From Baffinella frigidus (taxonomy: Eukaryota; Cryptophyceae; Cryptomonadales; Baffinellaceae): a DNA stretch of 15,010 nucleotides. The DNA lies in contig MU646654.1 of the NCBI GenBank assembly GCA_026770585.1, forward strand, positions 219,508-234,517. Reading direction: 5' to 3'. The notes below the pieces were generated by a model that was not told the DNA's origin, did not search any database, and saw nothing but the letters and a program-made list of their open reading frames with translations. The translations under genes were made by a program, and so were the position numbers. Shown here piece by piece: positions 7,107-13,776 of the stretch (within the stretch, counting starts at the first letter, position 1; every line of letters starts with the position of its first letter).

Positions 7107-7266
7107 TAGGGCAACGGCCTGAAAATGGGGTAGTTAGGCCTACGGTATTGCCTAGGACCTCCTACCGTAGGCCGAGACTTTTTGGTCCTAGGATCCCTCG
7201 GCCTACGGTAGGAGGTCCTAGGCAATGCCGTATGCCTAACTACCCCATGTTCAGGCCGTTAGCCTA
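7107..7266. mobile_element. Fold-back element with ~64-bp arms inside repeat K
   Basis: AACGGCCTGAAAATGGGGTA (from 7113) to CTACCGTAGGCCGAG (7176) is inverted at 7197-7260 with few mismatches, leaving a 20-base spacer. The tips are TAGGGCAACGG and CCGTTAGCCTA. It interrupts a K copy after GACGCATGT. The arms contain CCTAGGACCTCCTACCGTAGG, related to the shared CCTACNGTAGG core. Confidence 0.75.
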
Positions 7267-7556
7267 TGAATGTCCAGATAATTATCTGCGGGGGCGCCCA
7301 TGTCTGGGCAATCAGAGCACCTAAAGAAAACAAACCAAACCAACAAAATAAATTCTAAGGGAATTACACCACTTCATTTTTTGTAATAAAATTCTGAGCG
7401 GACCTCATACACGGATACATGGGAACCTATCCAATTCCAATCAACTTTTGGTATCGTGTACTTTCTCTCACTCCCACCGCCCATCCAGCAGGATCCACAC
7501 GCGATGGGGCACGCTCCCGGCGAAAGTCCGGGGAATCACCCCTCAGCCTGTTGAGG

Positions 7557-7717
7557 CCACACAGCGGGCTAAGAAGGGATTTTCGGGCACTTAGTACCCG
7601 AGTTTCCGTTACCTTATCCGTAGGAAACCCCCTCAGCCCCTACAGGTTGCCTACCGTAGGGTCCTAGGTCTTATCGCTTAGGGGTTATTCAAAATCCCTT
7701 CGAAGTCCAGTGTGTGG
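7557..7717 (+). mobile_element. MITE family B, copy 2
   Basis: Termini CCACACAGCGGGCTAAGAAG and CCTTCGAAGTCCAGTGTGTGG, flanked by GG on both sides. Length 161 bp and collinear with 2808-2967, sharing GTTACCTTATCCGTAGG, GCCTACCGTAGGGTCCTAGG and ATCGCTTAGGGGTTATTC. It cuts a repeat-K copy. Confidence 0.8.
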
Positions 7718-7939
7718 GGTTAAGGGCGAGAGGAAGTGTTCATCCCCTGCACCCAGGTGGTGGGTTGAGAGTACTGCATTAGAAGATGAAGAAGAAACCA
7801 TAAACCCTTAAGCCGGGTTCACGGTTATCCCAATCGTGCGCGCCATTGTCCGGGCAATCCTCCCTCACACACGAAACCCGGTTTAACCTAAATCGCCTTT
7901 TCCCCATCAGGACCCACGAGCGACGAAACGTGGTCCCGG

Positions 7940-8150
7940 CCACTCGAGGCTGGAAAGGGGAGCATTTTAAATGTGGGGTTGTAAACATTTGTACGAGTCA
8001 CGGGCGGGTTTGGTCACGTAGCTGGGGGAATTCCCCCAGCTACGTGACCCAAACCAGATATTTGTGTGAAAATTACTACACATCGGTCCACTTGTAAAGG
8101 ACATGTAAAGTTAAAACTGTTAAAATAGCCCCTCTTCCAGTCTCGAGTGG
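7940..8150 (-). mobile_element. MITE family D, copy 2
   Basis: Termini CCACTCGAGGCTGGAAAGGG and CCTCTTCCAGTCTCGAGTGG with flanking GG (7938-7939, 8151-8152). Removing the element and one GG restores TCCCGGCGCACGTCCGACG, the repeat-K order. It carries a perfect 38-bp palindrome (8012-8049) centred on GAATTC and a GTGTGAAAATTACTACACAT block (8064-8083). Confidence 0.85.
8012..8049. repeat. Perfect 38-bp palindrome, core of D copy 2
   Basis: GGTCACGTAGCTGGGGGAA and TTCCCCCAGCTACGTGACC are exact reverse complements with no loop. Comparable hairpins with different inner arms: 3124-3166, 9954-9996, 12247-12291. Confidence 0.95.
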
Positions 8151-8169
8151 GGCGCACGTCCGACGAATC

Positions 8170-8257
8170 TATATTACTAGTAAAGATCGTTCTGTGCAGT
8201 AAATTTCATTGAACCCAGTTTATAAATTGTAAGTGTTTCCCTATGAAATTGCCCGAA
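8170..8257 (+). mobile_element. Family-E fragment (right half)
   Basis: ACTAGTAAAGATCGTTCTGTG, CAGTAAATTTCATTGAACCC and GTGTTTCCCTATGAAATTGC match the right half of the E elements at 10160-10290 and 10363-10518. The left half is missing. Confidence 0.6.
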
Positions 8258-8691
8258 CATGGGCAGCCCCCACGCACAACTCTCGAGAATTATCCGACGA
8301 ATCCGACCTCACGGATACAGATTTAATCCACACCACCTTTTGCTGTCTTACGCTCTTCTTTTTCTTCTTTACCACCCCCAGAAAAAAGACCTCCAGAGAG
8401 GCCCCCCAGCCTTTTGAAAAGTGATCAACTGTCTTACGGGTGGGGTTCGTGCGCAGGATCCACCAGCGACGAAACACGCTCCCAGCGCATGTCCGACGAA
8501 TCCCGAGAATCCGCCGCGGGGGCCCCTATGTCGGGGCACTCTTCGCGTCGTGAGTCCGTGGAGTCGAACCGCACGGGTGTGGGGCGTATGTCCGGGGAGA
8601 CTGACCGCTCCCGGGACGGGTCGGAGGGGGGGGAGGGGGGGGCGGGGAGAGAGGGCGCGTCCGGACGGAAGGTGATTTGCACTTGTTCTTT

Positions 8692-8805
8692 CCACACAGC
8701 GGGCTACGGAGGGGTTTCTCGGCAGATATGCCCGCGTTTCCGTTACCTTGTCCGTAGGAACCCCCCTATGTCTCTACGCTGTTGCCTACCGTTCGGGTGG
8801 TACCG
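8692..8805 (+). mobile_element. MITE family B fragment (left two-thirds)
   Basis: CCACACAGCGGGCTACGGAG, GCGTTTCCGTTACCTTGTCC, GTAGGAACCCCCCTATG and GTTGCCTACCGTTCGGG are collinear with family B. The match ends near 8805 and the right terminus is missing. G-rich GGGGGGCGGGGAGAGAGGGCG tracts flank it on both sides (8640-8658, 8847-8867). Confidence 0.7.
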
Positions 8806-8870
8806 TTCGGGTCGTACGACGAGATGGATCTGGCGGGGAGGAGAGGGGGGCGGGGAGAGAGGGCGCCCTC

Positions 8871-9113
8871 AGTTGTGCGCGGGGGCTGCCAACTCCAACA
8901 GTTGTAGACACTGTTGTGCGCGGGGGACTGCAACAATAGTTGTGCGCGGGGGACTGCAACATGTATACAACTTACGATAGTACCCCGGAAAACAGACACA
9001 ATCGGCCAACTGTGTACTGTTGTAGTGTCCAACAGTTGCAGACACTGTTGGAGCCCCCCCCCCTCCGACCCATCCCGCCCTCAGTTGTGCGCGGGGGCTG
9101 CCAACTCCAACAG
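8871..9113 (+). repeat. AGTTGTGCGCGGGGG repeat, four copies
   Basis: Copies start at 8871, 8912, 8938 and 9083. Two read GTTGTGCGCGGGGGCTGCC + AACTCCAACAG, two GTTGTGCGCGGGGGACTGCAACA. The GTTG...CAAC ends make each unit a small hairpin. Confidence 0.8.
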
Positions 9114-9194
9114 TGTCTACAACAGTAGACACTACAACAGTACACAGTTGGCCGATTGTGTTTGTTTTCCGGGGTACTATCGTAAGTTGTATAC
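8963..9194. mobile_element. Large inverted repeat, 67-bp arms with one mismatch
   Basis: 8963-9029 (GTATACAACTTACGATAGTA ... TTGTAGTGTC) is inverted at 9128-9194 with a single difference (AACAGACAC against AACAAACAC). The 98-bp spacer holds CAACAGTTGCAGACACTGTTG and one GTTGTGCGC repeat. Arms this similar suggest recent origin or ongoing correction. Open frames on both strands here are mirror readings of the arms. Confidence 0.85.
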
Positions 9195-9407
9195 AACCAC
9201 CACGCTGTGTATTACCCATGTTCGGGCAATTTCATATGGAAGCACTTATAATTTATAAAGCGGACGCAAGGTGATGCGACCTTTTTTTTTTTGTGGCTGT
9301 CGAGACTGGTCTTGGGTAGGCCCTTCCGCCTTGCGTTGAGTTGAGTTGAGTGGTACAATAGTCTGTGAGCTTCAACCACGCAGGAACCTTCGTGGGGGTA
9401 TGTCGTG

Positions 9408-9443
9408 GCTGGCATTTGAGCCATTGGCTGGCGTTTGAGCCAT
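9408..9443 (+). repeat. Short tandem repeat
   Basis: TGGCTGGC(A/G)TTTGAGCCATT occurs twice back to back. The interval 9260-9407 has a (T)11 run and GTTGAGTTGAGTTGAG but no gene; 9444-9652 shows a B-like fragment (CACACAGCGGCCTTCGATGG near 9580) and GCCCCCCCAGCCTTTTGAAAAG, also present at 8402. Confidence 0.7.
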
Positions 9444-9652
9444 TTTCAGATAAAAAATGACTTTTGAATTATTTTCCCCAAAAGATTAACTTTTGAAATA
9501 CCCCCCCCAACAATCCTGGTTGGCACCACCATCAAGTGAGCTTGTCATCTTCGGTCTCAGTCTTTTCGGCCACCCACCCACACAGCGGCCTTCGATGGGA
9601 TTTTGCTTATTCCAGCCCCCCCAGCCTTTTGAAAAGTTGCGAACCGAGACAG

Positions 9653-9833
9653 CCACACGAGGCTATCCATGCGAACAGATTCATAAGTTAACTATTGGAT
9701 TATTATCCAGGAAACACGCCAAAAGTCAGCATTTGATCACGATTCCGTACGAACATCCGTACGGAAACGTGATCATTTCCCCACAAATTTTAAAATGTTC
9801 TTTTATTCTGTTCGCATGGGTAGCCTCATGTGG
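9653..9833 (+). mobile_element. MITE family C, copy 2
   Basis: Termini CCACACGAGGCTATCCATGC and GCATGGGTAGCCTCATGTGG. Landmarks: GCGAACAGATTC, ATTGGATTATTATCCAGG, AAACACGCCAAAAGTCAGCA, a hairpin TGATCACGATTCCGTACG / CGTACGGAAACGTGATCA (9734-9775), then TTTTATTCTGTTCGCATGG. 181 bp, non-coding. The flanks show no clear duplication. Confidence 0.8.
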
Positions 9834-9894
9834 GTTGTTCGTCTCCAGCACAGCAGCCAGACAGCTGACAGACCTCAAGTTCCCTGCCGTGGGT

Positions 9895-10085
9895 CCACAC
9901 GAGGCTACCCAAGCACCCTTTTTACATGTCGATTGAAGACGTTTTGTACGGAGTTGGTCACGTGGCCGCCCCCAAAGCGGGCGGCTACGTGACCAAACGT
10001 TCAAAAATTACTACACATTTGCTCTCTTGTAATACTTGTGTTGCTTCCCTGGTTTTAGAAAGGGTGTTTGACCCGCCTTGCGTGG
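9895..10085 (+). mobile_element. C/D-like element with TTGGTCACGTGGCC hairpin
   Basis: Left end CCACACGAGGCTACCCAAGC, right end roughly inverse (GTGTTTGACCCGCCTTGCGTGG), flanked by GT on both sides. The hairpin 9954-9996 has arms TTGGTCACGTGGCCGCC and GGCGGCTACGTGACCAA with one mismatch. The block AAAAATTACTACACATTTG follows at 10003, the same order as in D copy 2. Confidence 0.65.
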
Positions 10086-10120
10086 GTCATACAAGGTTCT
10101 CGAGGACCTCGTCAGATGTT

Positions 10121-10290
10121 TTTTTCAATGAAATTTACTTGACACAATTTTTTTCATTTTTTTTCAATGAAATTTACTACACGACTGCTTTGATATTTAC
10201 TGGTAAAGACCATTCAGTGCAGTAGATTTCATTACCTAGTTTTTCTAAATTGAAAACGTTTCCACATGAGATCGTTAGAGGAGGCGTTCG
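10121..10290 (+). mobile_element. Family-E element, partial
   Basis: TTTCAATGAAATTTACTACAC (10162-10182) is inverted at GTGCAGTAGATTTCATT (10217-10233) around TGATATTTACTGGTAAAGACC. A further TTTCAATGAAATTTACTTGAC lies at 10123. The right end (AAACGTTTCCACATGAGATC) matches the E family; the outer left end is missing. Confidence 0.6.
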
Positions 10291-10362
10291 GCAACTGTGA
10301 AAATAGCGGCCGTTGTTTATCGCCAGCACAGCCGGTGTGTTTCTAGGCGGGGCGAGACACCA

Positions 10363-10518
10363 CCCGATCTCACGTGCAAACTCTTTTAATTAAAAAAACC
10401 TCTCAATGAAATTTACTACACAGAACGATCTTTGCTAGTAAGATTAAAGCAAGCATGTGGTAATTTTCATTGAGATCCAGTTTCTTAAATTAAAAGAGTT
10501 TGCGCATTAGATCTGGCG
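10363..10518. mobile_element. Family-E fold-back element, ~75-bp arms
   Basis: The left half CCGATCTCACGTGCAAACTC, TTTTAATTAA, CTCAATGAAATTTACTACAC, AACGATCTTTGCTAGTA is inverted at 10441-10518 as AAAGCAAGCATGTGGTAATT, TTCATTGAGATCC, TTAAATTAAAAGAGTTTGCG, ATTAGATCTGG. Nearly the whole element is one palindrome with almost no spacer. Non-coding. 10291-10362 has no assignment. Confidence 0.75.
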
Positions 10519-10909
10519 GAACGTGATGCGAAGTAAGAGCGAGGCCTTTGTTAACACCATCACAGCTGCCATACATCTACCGAACCTCCCTGGCGTGCCT
10601 TTCGATCTAAACACGGGACTGATTCAGGGCCGTCACGTGACCATCATTCAAACGAAATTTCCGTTGATCGTGTCCAATTTTAATCTTTTTCTTGACAAAA
10701 TGGCTTGATCGTCTCCAATTTGGATGACAATCGTGCCAATCTCGAAAAAGATCGTTCCAAAGGTTGGTCTCGTGACGGCCCGAATCAGTCAAACTTACAG
10801 TTACACTCGGCAAAGTTTAAAGTTATAATTTATAAACAGTTACAAATTTAGATAAATCTACAGTTCAAGCGAGGAAGTGAGTGCCTCTCGATCCCTCTCA
10901 TCCCCCACC
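10519..10909 (+). other. Single-copy stretch without a confident gene
   Basis: I see no element termini here. A 61-residue frame (10523-10708, MMRSKSEAFVNTITAAIHLP...) shows no known domain and no coding-like codon bias. CCAATTT...GATCGT(C/T)TCCAATTT near 10673-10723 is weakly repeated, and a GTCACGTGAC palindrome lies at 10632-10641. Confidence 0.3.
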
Positions 10910-11019
10910 CTCCCTCCCACCTGGCCCCCAACCCCCAAAGCTCCCACCTGCCCCCCAACCCCTAAACCCTGGGCTTTAATTACTAGTAAGAACCTCCCAC
11001 CTGCCCCCCAACCCCTAAA
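10910..11019 (+). repeat. C-rich repeat (CTCCCACCTGCCCCCCAACC), three copies
   Basis: Three degenerate units (near 10915, 10941 and 10994) of CTCCCACCTG(C/G)CCCCCAACCCC, the last two running into CTAAACC, so they grade into telomere-like sequence. Confidence 0.7.
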
Positions 11020-11187
11020 CCATGCGCAGGCGTCACTGAACGAGAAGGAGCTTGCTCCGTGGGCGCAATATTTCCGTTACCTTATCCGCAATGTTTCCGT
11101 TACCTTATCCTACGTGCCATCAAACCTAAACGCTACACCATGCGCAGGCGTCACTGAACGAGAAGGAGCTTGCTCCGTGGGCGCAAT
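11020..11187 (+). repeat. Identical 50-bp direct repeat, spacing 118 bp
   Basis: CCATGCGCAGGCGTCACTGA ... GAGCTTGCTCCGTGGGCGCAAT is identical at 11020-11069 and 11138-11187. Between them, TTTCCGTTACCTTATCC occurs twice (11070, 11094), a motif otherwise internal to family B. Confidence 0.85.
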
Positions 11188-11209
11188 GGCACATCGAGGT
11201 GTGCACACC

Positions 11210-11390
11210 CTGCCACACCCTAAACCCTAAACCCTGAACCCTGAACCCTAAATCCTAAACCCTAAACCCTGAACCCTGAACCCTAAATCCTAAACCCTAA
11301 ACCCTGAACCCTGAACCCTAAACCCTAACCCCTAAACCCTAAACCCTAAACCCTAACCCCTACCCCCTAAACCCCAAACCTTAAACCCAA
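11210..11390 (+). repeat. Telomere-like CCCTAAA/CCCTGAA array
   Basis: About 180 bp of CCCTAAA and CCCTGAA units; a block near 11224-11275 (CCCTAAACCCTGAACCCTGA, ACCCTAAATCCTAAA) is repeated, indicating local duplication. C-rich strand on plus. Confidence 0.9.
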
Positions 11391-11395
11391 ACTAG

Positions 11396-11502
11396 GACCC
11401 TACGGTAGGCAACCCGTAGGAACATAGGGGGGTTCCTACGGATATCCTAACCGAAAGTCTCTCAATTTTGCCCAGAAAATCCCTTCGTAGCCCGCTGTGT
11501 GG
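11396..11502 (-). mobile_element. MITE family B fragment, reverse orientation
   Basis: TAGGACCCTACGGTAGGCAA, CCCGTAGGAACATAGGGGGG and the terminus AAAATCCCTTCGTAGCCCGC + TGTGTGG (to 11502) are family B read backwards. The other terminus is lost; the break abuts the telomere-like array. Confidence 0.7.
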
Positions 11503-11587
11503 CCAAACCCCCGAGCTGCCCCCCCCCGACCCCCCCCCTGGAAATACGTGCTTGGTTAGTCGCTTTACACCCTCGAGGCGGCTTAAA

Positions 11588-11822
11588 TCCTCTTTTTGTG
11601 AGGGTTTAAGTGTTGGTCGAAGGGGTGGACAACCTGTACATCCTAGTTGACGCCGGGTTTGTACATCCTAGTTGACGCCGGGTTTGTACATCCTAGTTGA
11701 CGCCGGGTTTGTACATCCTCGTTGACGCCGGGGTCAACTAATGTACAGGAGTCGACGCCGGGATTCCCGGCAATCCTCTTTTTGTGAGGGTTTAAGTGTT
11801 GGTCGAAGGGGTGGACAACCTA
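11588..11822 (+). repeat. 49-bp direct repeat flanking a 25-bp tandem array
   Basis: ATCCTCTTTTTGTGAGGGTT + TAAGTGTTGGTCGAAGGGGT + GGACAACCT occurs at 11588-11636 and again at 11774-11822. Between them lies the 25-bp array of 11634-11735. A diverged relative (CCTCTTTTTAAATGTTAGTT) lies at 12739. Confidence 0.85.
11634..11735 (+). repeat. 25-bp tandem array, four copies
   Basis: TGTACATCCTAGTTGACGCC + GGGTT repeats with a strict 25-bp period (TCCTAGTTGA at 11641, 11666, 11691; TCCTCGTTGA at 11716). The unit recurs inverted at 11736-11755 (GTCAACTAATGTACAGG) and 11862-11881 (GCGTCAACTAGGATGTACAG). No spacers, so not a CRISPR. Confidence 0.9.
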
Positions 11823-11827
11823 ACCCC

Positions 11828-12378
11828 ATTGTCAAATGTCAACAAAAGAACCTGCCACGCCAGGCGTCAACTAGGATGTACAGGGTGATGAAAGGCAAGG
11901 GTCGGGTGGTGTAGCCAAAACGAGAGGCAGGAACATCGCACGGACCGAGGACCCTCTACTCGCTGACGACGCGCATCACACCCTCGAGGGTGTGCGAGAG
12001 GGTGTGCGCATGGACCGAGGACCCTACCGGGAAGTGAGCTCACCACGCCAGAGTCTTGGAAGGGGTTGCCAAAAGTCAAATCCCCTTCAAGGCAGTGGTT
12101 TTCAAAAGTCAACACCCGTTCTCAGAAACGGTTTGAAAAAATCAAGACCCTCCTGCACTCTGGCGTGCCACACGAGGCTATCCATGCGAGCAGATTCGTA
12201 AGTCAATTATTGGATTATTGCCCAGGAAACACGCCAAAAGTCAGCAAATTGGTCACGTGGCGCCCGAAAAGCGGGCGCCACGTGACCAATTTTCCCCATA
12301 ATTTTTAAAATGCCCTTTTATTCTGTTCGCATGGATAGCCTCGTGTGGTGGCAGGTTCTTTTGTTGACATTTGACAAT
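11828..12378. mobile_element. Element H with ~35-bp inverted termini, split by a C element
   Basis: The left arm ATTGTCAAATGTCAACAAAA + GAACCTGCCACGCCAG (11828-11863) is inverted as CTGGCGTG (12160-12167) and GCAGGTTCTTTTGTTGACAT (from 12351) to 12378. The right arm is cut by 12168-12348. A second TTTGTTGACATTTGACAAT follows to 12398. Inside are a GGACCGAGGACCCT direct repeat (11941, 12012), a CACACCCTCGAGGGTGTG palindrome (11978-11995) and three AAAAGTCAA-type units (12070-12145). Confidence 0.7.
12168..12348 (+). mobile_element. MITE family C, copy 3
   Basis: Termini CCACACGAGGCTATCCATGC and GCATGGATAGCCTCGTGTGG, 181 bp, flanked by TG (12166-12167, 12349-12350). Shares AACACGCCAAAAGTCAGCA and TTTTATTCTGTTCGCATGG with 9653-9833. 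The central hairpin differs: AATTGGTCACGTGGCGCCCG / CGGGCGCCACGTGACCAATT, perfect 20-bp arms and a 5-base loop (12247-12291). Confidence 0.9.
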
Positions 12379-12445
12379 ATTTGTTGACATTTGACAATGT
12401 ACGGTCGTAGGGGTGGACACCCTAATCCCGGCGTCAACCTAACCG

Positions 12446-12500
12446 CGGCATTCCGTATGGTGCTACGGTATGCAATACCGTAGTGTGGTACGGAATACAG
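12446..12500. repeat. Imperfect hairpin around GTATGCAATAC
   Basis: CATTCCGTATGG ... CTACGGTATGCAATACCGTAG ... GTACGGAATAC forms an imperfect hairpin just before the 12500-12684 repeat. Confidence 0.6.
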
Positions 12501-12684
12501 TGGACCTACCCTAACACATACCCGTCGGGGCCGGACTGATTGAGTATGTGTGGAGGGTAGGTATGCGTTATGGTGTCCACCCTTCAGGCATACTTCCTTG
12601 CAGGGGGAAATCGGGGGCCGGCCGAAGGAGTATGTGTGGAGGGTAAGCATGTGTTACGGTAGCCTGTGTTAGGGTAGGTGCACT
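12500..12684. repeat. Inverted and direct repeats of GTGTTAGGGTAGG
   Basis: TGGACCTACCCTAACACATAC (12502) is inverted at CCTGTGTTAGGGTAGGTGCA (12662). A GAGTATGTGTGGAGGGTA(A/G)G unit followed by (C/T)ATG(C/T)GTTA(C/T)GGT is repeated at 12543 and 12629. It could be another small element. Confidence 0.55.
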
Positions 12685-12969
12685 GTACCGGAATTGAATT
12701 GACGGAAGCAGGTCGTCTGCCCTTAGGCGGCTCAAGCCCTCTTTTTAAATGTTAGTTGTAGGGTCACGTCCGGCTTTGTACGAGTGGCGGTCACGTCCCC
12801 CCCCCCGAAAAGCGAAAAACGGTAGGCAACGTGACCAATTCCCCCAACAATGCCTACATGTACAAATCGGTCTGTAAAACCGATTTGTTGGGGTTTCAAT
12901 TCCAGCTTTGTTGAATTTGAAATAGAGGCTTTGGTGGATGCAGGGGACGTTTTTGTACCAGGAAAATAA

Positions 12970-13443
12970 AAAAACAATAGATTTATAGGCCGTATATCTA
13001 CATGTATAGCCCTTTCTTGGTTCACACCGTTTTCATCGGGCCCCTTCATAGATGCTATCTCGGAAACTGTCCATCTGAACGATTTCTGGTACGAATCGAA
13101 GATTTTTAAAGCTTCTGAATGTACAGAATGGCTCCAAGCCCCACTGAAATCTGAGATAGAATCTATGGAGGGACGCGATGAGTTTCCCTGCCCCACACGA
13201 GGCTTTCCATGCGAACAGAATGAAATGACATCTTAAAATTTGTGGGGAAATGATCACGTTTCCGTACGGATGTCCGTACGGAAACGTGTTGATCAAATGC
13301 TGACTTTTGGCGTGTTTCCTGGGCAATAATCCATTAATTAACGTATGAATCTGTTCGCAAGGATAGCCTCGTGTGGCCAGGGGCGACCGGACAATGTCAA
13401 AACGCCGACGGCCATGTTTAGTAGAAAACGTTTTAATTGCTGA
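12970..13443 (+). pseudogene. Ty1/copia-type pol fragment (start of reverse transcriptase), interrupted
   Basis: A plus-strand frame is open from 12970 (stop at 12967-12969). It contains FKASECTEWLQAPLKSEIES followed by MEGRDEF (ends ~13185), matching the W-x-x-A...E-I-x-S-(L/M)...(W/F) signature at the entry to copia reverse transcriptase. A family-C element sits at 13193-13376. Without that element and one CC copy, the frame stays open to a TGA at 13441-13443 and includes MFSRKRF, comparable to the WVF-x-x-KR step a little further into copia RT. No integrase, catalytic aspartates, RNase H or LTR is visible, so it is a dead remnant. The family assignment rests on these motifs only. Confidence 0.45.
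13193..13376 (-). mobile_element. MITE family C, copy 4, inside the copia fragment
   Basis: Termini CCACACGAGGCTTTCCATGC and GGATAGCCTCGTGTGG, 184 bp, flanked by CC (13191-13192, 13377-13378). Read backwards it carries the C landmarks (TGCTGACTTTTGGCGTGTTT, GGGCAATAATCCAT) and a hairpin TGATCACGTTTCCGTACGGA / TCCGTACGGAAACGTG (13251-13295), close to that of 9653-9833. Confidence 0.88.
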
Positions 13444-13468
13444 CGGTGTGCGGTTCTCTCGTCTGGGG

Positions 13469-13677
13469 ACCCTAAACCCTGAACCCTGAACCCTGAAGCC
13501 TGAACCCTGAACCCTCAACTCTTTACCAGGACAATCAAGCCGTTTTTTTTGAAGGGGACAGCACGCCAGAAACCCTAAACCCTAACCCCCGAACCCTAAA
13601 CCCTGAACCCTGAACCCTGAACCCTTAAACTCCGAACCCTGAACCCTTAAACCCTGAGCTCTGAACCCTGAACCCTG
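13469..13677 (+). repeat. CCCTGAA-rich telomere-like arrays
   Basis: Two blocks (13469-13523, 13571-13677) of mostly CCCTGAA with some CCCTAAA, separated by ACCAGGACAATCAAGCC, which recurs as GCCAGGACTATCAAGCC after the second block (13679-13695). The paired flank suggests the block plus flank was duplicated. Confidence 0.85.
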
Positions 13678-13776
13678 CGCCAGGACTATCAAGCCAAGAT
13701 GGGGAGGCTGTTTGGAAAGGGGACCAGCGAAGATGTTAACGGGATGGAGCTCACAGGTCGCCCATCGAGCGTTTGG

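Larger units (their letters stand above)
6897..7822. mobile_element. ~0.93-kb element with ~90-bp inverted termini, filled with other elements
   Basis: The left arm (about 6897-6987) holds TTACGGGTTCAGGGTTTCTT, then CTTCATCCTC, ACTCTCAACCCACCACC, GGGTGCAGGG and CACTTTCTCTCACCC. These recur inverted at 7719-7822 as GGGCGAGAGGAAGTG, CCCTGCACCCAGGTGGTGGG, TTGAGAGTACTGC and AAGAAGAAACC. Between the arms lie (CT)n, repeat K and two MITEs. No transposase frame remains inside, so it is non-autonomous or a host region between two inverted solo repeats. Confidence 0.55.
7069..8545 (+). repeat. Dispersed repeat K, several interrupted copies
   Basis: The best uninterrupted copy is 8451-8545: GCAGGATCCACCAGCGACGA, ACACGCTCCCAGCGCATGTC, CGACGAATCCCGAGAATCC, GGGGGCCCCTATGTCGGGGC. 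Others: 7069-7106 with 7267-7316 (split by 7107-7266), 7488-7556 (cut by a B element), 7904-7939 with 8151-8168 (split by a D element), and a tail fragment near 7826-7860. It gives long frames in some phases but low-complexity peptides, so I do not call it coding. The stretch 7317-7440 is AT-rich and otherwise empty. Confidence 0.6.
8219..9259. repeat. ~44-bp inverted repeat pair about 1 kb apart
   Basis: 8219-8263 (TTTATAAATTGTAAGTGTTT ... CCCGAACATGGG) is inverted at 9215-9259 (CCCATGTTCGGGCAATTTCA ... AATTTATAAA) with about four differences. The interval holds part of repeat K, a B fragment and the 8963-9194 hairpin. The pair may be the termini of a larger composite element or two E-type ends in opposite orientation. 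Confidence 0.6.

Noticed and set aside
6856-7122. 88-residue frame containing SLSLSLSLSL
   Set aside because: Translation of the (CT)n microsatellite and a telomeric block.
8414-8980. 188-residue plus-strand open frame rich in Ser, Arg and Gly
   Set aside because: It runs through repeat K, a G-rich tract and a family-B fragment; the peptide is low-complexity and overlapping frames on both strands are equally open.
8869-9258. Overlapping 60-116-residue frames on both strands with nearly the same sequence (MYTTYDSTPEN...)
   Set aside because: They are the two arms of the 67-bp inverted repeat read from either side, so the similarity is structural, not a gene family.
11634-11735. CRISPR-like array of 25-bp repeats (also 14859-14930, 18-bp)
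   Set aside because: Units are directly adjacent with no spacers and the DNA is clearly eukaryotic.
12732-13196. 154-residue minus-strand open frame
   Set aside because: It is antisense to the copia-like plus-strand frame, which has recognisable motifs; I see none in the minus-strand reading.
13033-13518. 161-residue minus-strand frame starting MRVQGSGFRVQGSGF
   Set aside because: The start lies in a CCCTGAA array and the body crosses a C element; low-complexity telomeric translation.
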